Assembly: GCA_028564675.1 (NCBI GenBank)
Contig: JAOVVO010000177.1
Location: 61,722-125,721 of the forward strand
Length of the DNA stretch: 64,000 nucleotides
Direction: 5' to 3'
From: Onchocerca lupi
Taxonomy: Eukaryota > Nematoda > Chromadorea > Rhabditida > Onchocercidae
The notes beneath the pieces are model-generated. The model ran no database searches. It was not told the DNA's origin and saw only the letters and a program-made list of their open reading frames with translations. This document shows, in pieces, positions 63,472 through 64,000 of the stretch. The translations under genes were made by a program, and so were the position numbers. Position 1 is the stretch's first letter. Every line of letters starts with the position of its first letter.

Positions 63472-63965
63472 GTGAGTAAATATTTGGCTGTTTGAGTAAC
63501 TTTCAAAGCAATATATCTTCTCTTTCTTGTTGAATCTCCATCGAGAGTGTCTGGAAGGAATAATTTCATAATAATAATTGACAAAAAATTCATGATAAAA
63601 TGTTACTTCATAAGGGATGGATTCAGTGATGACAGATTTAAATTTCTTCAAATTTGTTATTTATGTTTGGAAAAATCCGAATAATACATTTTTGTCTTAG
63701 TTTTTATTTATAAATTAATATTCTAATGGATGCTACCTTGAAAGTATAATATTTAATTTTTTAATCACTTAATTCGAATCTTCCACCAAAGCAATTTCTA
63801 TTTTCTTTATCTCATCTTTTATGCATTCTTTTTTATCGCTGGTCCGAAATTTAACAAAATATCAAAAAAAAAATAATAATAACAACAAAAAAATAAAAAA
63901 GAAAACAAATATTGATTATTCGCTTAATATTGACATATATATTAATTAATCTAATGCTATTTGTT

Positions 63966-63989
63966 TTTTTTTTTTTTTTTTTTTTTTTT
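63966..63989. repeat. Poly(T) tract at window edge
   Basis: T homopolymer in the intron following the last visible exon of the secreted-protein gene. Confidence 0.85.
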
Positions 63990-64000
63990 GTGTTTTGTTT

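Noticed and set aside
1..64000. CRISPR arrays, bacterial operons, riboswitches
   Set aside because: The window is eukaryotic. The tandem repeats have no regular unique spacers, and bacterial-like segments are decayed fragments only.

Overview
The window looks like nuclear DNA of a filarial nematode (Onchocercidae). It is strongly AT-rich, with many long T/A homopolymers. The genes have many small exons, introns ending in TTTCAG or TTTTAG, and 3' splice acceptors only a few bases upstream of several start codons, as expected for nematode spliced-leader trans-splicing. One host intron carries decayed fragments of Wolbachia-like bacterial genes, which fits a filarial genome. The species cannot be named from the sequence alone. 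All gene models were built by hand from splice sites, reading phase and protein similarity; in each complete model the phases close.

Layout, left to right. 1-7.0 kb: gene-poor, with repeats. 7.0-11.8 kb (-): myristoylated PTB-domain adaptor of the FRS2/ROG-1 type, 9 exons. 14.9-15.85 kb (-): undefined protein-like remnants. 17.0-19.0 kb (+): DNAJB-type Hsp40, 7 exons. 20.5-23.5 kb (-): papain-family cysteine protease with an unusual active-site loop, 7 exons. 26.8-32.1 kb (-): kidney-type glutaminase with ankyrin repeats, about 17 exons, one intron with a GC donor. 37.0-40.05 kb (+): coatomer zeta subunit, 5 exons. 41.4-47.6 kb (+): ORC2, 10 exons, with a tRNA-Asn(GTT) gene inside intron 1. 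48.95-49.56 kb: large inverted duplication covering the 5' flank and start of the next gene. 49.5-52.7 kb (+): unrecognised single-pass membrane protein, 10 exons. 53.6-58.9 kb (-): AAR2 splicing factor, 8 exons; its last intron holds petB, yidC and probably GTA TIM-barrel remnants of Wolbachia origin. 59.5 kb to the right edge (+): incomplete gene for an unrecognised secreted protein, with a second GC donor.

Most genes are housekeeping (chaperone, coatomer, replication origin licensing, U5 snRNP assembly, glutamine catabolism), with one signalling adaptor and two secretory-pathway products. There is no bacterial-style operon. Zeta-COP and ORC2 are in tandem with acceptor sites near both start codons and, as I recall, are close neighbours in C. 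elegans too, so this may be conserved microsynteny or a nematode operon. The most interesting parts are the Wolbachia-derived insertion cluster in the AAR2 intron, the ~300-bp-arm inverted repeat that duplicates the first exon of the membrane-protein gene, and the two GC-AG introns.
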